DNA from: Woeseiaceae bacterium
GTDB taxonomy: Bacteria > Pseudomonadota > Gammaproteobacteria > Steroidobacterales > Woeseiaceae
Assembly: GCA_021773135.1 (NCBI GenBank)
Contig: JAJFKP010000051.1
Span: forward strand, 124,001 to 188,000
Direction: 5' to 3'
Length of the DNA: 64,000 nt
Part shown: positions 61,381-64,000 of the stretch, piece by piece
Position numbering within the stretch: the stretch's first letter is position 1
Layout: every line of letters begins with the position of its first letter
Notes under the pieces: model-generated
What the model was told of the DNA's origin: nothing
The model's database searches: none
What the model saw: only the letters and a program-made list of their open reading frames with translations
Translations under genes and position numbers: made by a program

Positions 61381-61425
61381 TGTAATTACCTTCTATAAAT
61401 CAATGTGTTATAGCGTCAGCAAGAT

Positions 61426-61446
61426 ACTTGCTGTTGACAAGCAAGT
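61426..61446. promoter_or_regulatory. Candidate TetR operator
   Basis: ACTTGCT-GTTGACA-AGCAAGT, a perfect 7-base inverted repeat with a 7-base spacer, lies 46 bases before the TetR start and 96 bases before the amidase start. It contains TTGACA, a possible -35 element on the plus strand. The size and position fit TetR autorepression. Confidence 0.6.
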
Positions 61447-61541
61447 GAGTATACAAGGTTGTTCACCCGCAAACCAGTGCAAAACCACGCGGTTAACGAC
61501 ACACTGCGCCCTACACGAAGACGGGTTTACAGGAAAACCAG

Positions 61542-63119
61542 ATGCAAATAGTTTCGCCGAATCGGCTTTCACTTTCGTTATCGTTAGTTGCTTTCGCTGG
61601 CATTATTTCATGCACGGCTAAGGCACCGGAAACCGGTTTCTCTTTTGTGGAAGCGACGATTGCAGATGTGCATTCGACCATCTCCAGCGGCCAATCGAGC
61701 TGCGGGGACGTTGTTAGCGGTTACCTTCAGCGTATTGAGGCGTATGACAAATCGTCCGGTCTGAATGCAATCATTTTCACCAATCCAAACGCTATCGCCA
61801 AGGCTGAATCCATTGACCGCAGACTGGCCGCCAATGAAACGCTGGGTTCGCTCTACTGCGTACCGGTGCTACTTAAGGACAATTTCGATACCGCTGACAT
61901 GCCGACCAGCGGCGGTTCGGTCGCTTTGAAACAGAGCACGCCTCCCGACGATGCATTCATGGTGCAACAGTTGCGAGCGGCCGACGCTATCATCATTGCA
62001 AAAACCAACATGGCGGAGTGGGCATTCAGCCCGAGAGTCACCGTGAGTTCTTCCTACGGTACTACCGCAAACGCTTATGACCTCGGGCGCGTGCCGGCCG
62101 GGTCAAGTGGTGGTACGGCATCAGCGACTGCCGCAAGTTTTGGGGTGATCGGCATGGGATCGGACACAGGCAATTCAATCCGCGGCCCCTCGTCGCATCT
62201 GGCTCTGTTCGGTATTCGGTCGACCCTGGGACTCACCAGTCGCGATGGCGTCATCCCGCTGGCATTCGATCGCGATATTGCCGGACCGATGACCCGTACG
62301 GTGACGGATGGCGCAAAGGCGTTTAACGTCGTCGCAGCGTATGACCCGGCCGATCCGTATACCGTTGCAGGCAAGGAACGCCATGCCGGCGACTACACCC
62401 GGTTTCTTGATAAGAATGCGCTGCAGGGCAAGCGGATAGGCATCCTCAAAGCACTCGTCACAACTGAGGATGCGGATGAAGAGATCACGCAGCTATTTAC
62501 AAAGGCCGTAGCTGACCTCGAAGCTGCGGGTGCAGTCATCGTCAGTGACTTCAGGATCGATAATTTCGACACGCACCTGGAGGGAGACTATTTCTGCGCG
62601 CGTTTTCGTTACGATATGGCCCAATACCTGCAATCGCTGGGCGAGAATGCGCCGATAAAGGATGTGCTCGATGTTTTGGAGACCGGGGAATACTCACCGT
62701 ACGTTAAAGAGTCGCTCGAATTCTTTGGCGGCAATCCGGCGAACGTAAACCCGAACGATCTCGATCCGCCCTGCCCTGACTTCGCTCTTCATGAGGGACG
62801 GCAGGCGTTTCTCGCCGATACCGTTCGCTCCATGGATACAGCCGCGGTTGACGCAGTAATTTACCCGAGTTGGACCCACCCTCCGGCGCCGCTGGCGACT
62901 GGTATCGAGGATTACAAGGGGGACAACAGCCAACTTGTCGCACCGGCGACCGGGTTGCCCGCGGTAAGCGTGCCAATGGGCTATAGCCACGGCGGATTGC
63001 CGGCCGGGCTGCAGATACTGGGCCGCCCGTACGCAGAGGGCCTGTTGTTCGGACTCGCCTATGCTTATGAGCAGGCGACGTTGCACCGCGTTGCGCCCGA
63101 TAATTTCGCAGAGCTCTAG
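61542..63119 (+). CDS. Amidase signature family lipoprotein
   Basis: A 525-residue amidase with a lipoprotein signal (LVAFAGIISC). The Ser-cisSer-Lys triad is visible: K in PVLLKDNFDT, cis-Ser in PAGSSGGTASATAASFGVIG (SSGG segment) and nucleophile Ser in GSDTGNSIRGPSS. The C-terminal DAVIYPSWTHPPAPL and GLPAVSVPMGY are standard. Similar extracytoplasmic amidases act on peptide amides or other acyl amides; unlike GatA it lies outside the cytoplasm. AGGAAA precedes ATG 61542. Convergent with the next gene; the intergenic palindrome CTAGCCGGCTAG carries both stop codons. Confidence 0.9.
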   Translation: MQIVSPNRLSLSLSLVAFAGIISCTAKAPETGFSFVEATIADVHSTISSGQSSCGDVVSGYLQRIEAYDKSSGLNAIIFTNPNAIAKAESIDRRLAANETLGSLYCVPVLLKDNFDTADMPTSGGSVALKQSTPPDDAFMVQQLRAADAIIIAKTNMAEWAFSPRVTVSSSYGTTANAYDLGRVPAGSSGGTASATAASFGVIGMGSDTGNSIRGPSSHLALFGIRSTLGLTSRDGVIPLAFDRDIAGPMTRTVTDGAKAFNVVAAYDPADPYTVAGKERHAGDYTRFLDKNALQGKRIGILKALVTTEDADEEITQLFTKAVADLEAAGAVIVSDFRIDNFDTHLEGDYFCARFRYDMAQYLQSLGENAPIKDVLDVLETGEYSPYVKESLEFFGGNPANVNPNDLDPPCPDFALHEGRQAFLADTVRSMDTAAVDAVIYPSWTHPPAPLATGIEDYKGDNSQLVAPATGLPAVSVPMGYSHGGLPAGLQILGRPYAEGLLFGLAYAYEQATLHRVAPDNFAEL

Positions 63120-63123
63120 CCGG

Positions 63124-64000
63124 CTAGCCCCACAGGTCTGTGCTCAGGTACTTCAACCCGGAATCGCAGGCAATAATTGCAATCGTTGCACCGGCCAGTG
63201 GACCCTGCAATAAAGCGATGGCTGCGGCCAGATTTGCGCCGGTCGAATAGCCCGCAAAGATGCCCTCTTCCCTTGCCAGGCGGCGCGCAGCCGCAACGGC
63301 GTCGGCCGCGGTTACTGTCAGGAATCCGTCGGGGACAACGCCTTGCAACTGTGACAAATCTGGCATCGAATAGCCGCCACCCTGGATAGGGTGGTCGGGA
63401 TCGGTTACCGCCTCACCGCACAATGCCGCTGCGCCTTCCGGTTCGACGATGAAGCAGGCAACATCTTCGCTCCGCTCCTTGAAATATTCGGCGCAGCCGG
63501 CGAAAGTGCCGCCGGATCCCGCAAAGTCGCAGAATGCCGTAATTGAGCCGCCGCATTGCGCCCAAATTTCTTTTGCCGTACCCGTGTAATGAGCTGCACG
63601 ATTGCCGTGGTGTTCGAACTGGTCTGCCCTGAAGGCACCGCGTTCGCGAGTCAGGCGCACGGCTTCGTCGTCAACCAATTTCAGGTCATCACCACTGACT
63701 TCGCCCGGGCTCGAAGTTGCACATTGCTCCACGAGAATCACTTCCGCACCCAACGCCTGCATCATGCGCGCGCGTTCCGCCGAATTCCCCGTCGACATAA
63801 CGGCCACAAAAGGATAGCCCTTCAGTGCACAAACGATGGCTAGTCCCGTACCCATATTGCCGCTCGTTAATTCGAGCACCACTTGCCCCGGACTGAGCGC
63901 GCCCTGCTTTTCCGCCTCTTCGATTATCCGCAGCGCCGCACGATCTTTCTTGGAGTGTCCCGGGTTCAGGTATTCGAGTTTTAACAGGATGCGGCCATCG
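63124..64000 (-). CDS. Cysteine synthase-like PLP enzyme (5' truncated at window edge)
   Basis: The minus-strand frame is open to the window end, so the true start lies outside. Visible residues begin DGRILLKLEYLNPGHSKKDR, whose SKKDR corresponds to the SVKDR segment holding the PLP lysine in cysteine synthase and cystathionine beta-synthase; the usual valine is lysine here. TSGNMGTGLAIVCALKGYPF is the substrate loop, FAGSGGTFAGCAEYF the PLP-phosphate loop, and EEGIFAGYSTGANLAAA the C-terminal cofactor block. This is the O-acetylserine sulfhydrylase/CBS family; a sister function such as D-cysteine or diaminopropionate synthesis cannot be excluded. No CBS or regulatory domain is present at the C-terminus. 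Confidence 0.88.
   Translation of the reverse strand, partial: DGRILLKLEYLNPGHSKKDRAALRIIEEAEKQGALSPGQVVLELTSGNMGTGLAIVCALKGYPFVAVMSTGNSAERARMMQALGAEVILVEQCATSSPGEVSGDDLKLVDDEAVRLTRERGAFRADQFEHHGNRAAHYTGTAKEIWAQCGGSITAFCDFAGSGGTFAGCAEYFKERSEDVACFIVEPEGAAALCGEAVTDPDHPIQGGGYSMPDLSQLQGVVPDGFLTVTAADAVAAARRLAREEGIFAGYSTGANLAAAIALLQGPLAGATIAIIACDSGLKYLSTDLWG

Noticed and set aside
1-64000. CRISPR array, tRNA, rRNA, integrase or transposase
   Set aside because: No regularly spaced direct repeats, cloverleaf or integrase/transposase motifs were found on reading both strands; the short dispersed repeats are irregularly spaced.

Overview
The window looks like ordinary chromosome of a free-living, aerobic, probably marine gammaproteobacterium. 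The evidence is dense Gram-negative genes with many lipoproteins, a TonB-dependent receptor, sodium-coupled transporters, TcyP, glyoxalase II, an acyl-CoA module and several amidohydrolases and peptidases. A relative of Woeseiaceae or Steroidobacterales-type lineages would fit, but that is inference. I see no rRNA, tRNA, CRISPR array, phage module or transposase. The only selfish-looking content is a hipBA toxin-antitoxin pair and a family of short intergenic repeats.

Layout. 0-4.3 kb: 3' end of a D-cysteine desulfhydrase-like gene, an NhaC antiporter, a Rieske oxygenase, an HD-domain protein of PhnZ type and a MAPEG protein. 4.35-6.2 kb: hipBA behind four copies of ATCA-N4-TGAT. 6.4-14 kb: AhpD-like protein, a two-component system, two spondin-domain secreted proteins, DUF5062, a di-heme peroxidase and L-serine dehydratase. 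14-20 kb: small exported or hypothetical proteins, an exported methyltransferase, a sulfotransferase and two gene relics (COG2403 GTPase and a zinc-ribbon protein). 20-26.8 kb: a repeat-rich, gene-sparse stretch with DoxX, a large PEGA/FGE-fold/hydrolase fusion, and a MarR-controlled operon of membrane-modifying enzymes that includes an unlisted 42-aa protein.

27-39.8 kb: Tat lipoprotein amine oxidase, then a long minus-strand run of TcyP, class V aminotransferase, DgcN, DgcA, YkvI-like transporter, amidohydrolase, ABC exporter and a tiny coupled ORF. These suggest uptake and catabolism of D-amino acids, acidic amino acids or peptides. 40-50.5 kb: Hpt, CDF exporter, DUF4212/sodium-solute symporter pair, haloalkane dehalogenase, M16 protease lipoprotein, YtcJ-type amidohydrolase and glyoxalase II.

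50.5-54.5 kb is the most coherent unit: a TPP riboswitch followed by a TonB-dependent receptor, a YkoF/DUF77-type thiamine-binding protein, a PnuC/PnuT permease and an APH-fold kinase, together a complete predicted thiamine salvage route. 54.6-57.7 kb holds exported proteins of unknown role plus a second FGE-fold protein. 57.8-61.4 kb is a TetR-controlled acyl-CoA or branched-chain degradation operon. 61.5-64 kb has an amidase lipoprotein and a cysteine-synthase-like gene cut by the window edge.

No wholly new system is demonstrated. The strongest leads are the four-copy hipBA operator array, the thiamine operon with a DUF77 protein, the MarR tandem operators with the hidden small gene, and the dispersed repeat family.
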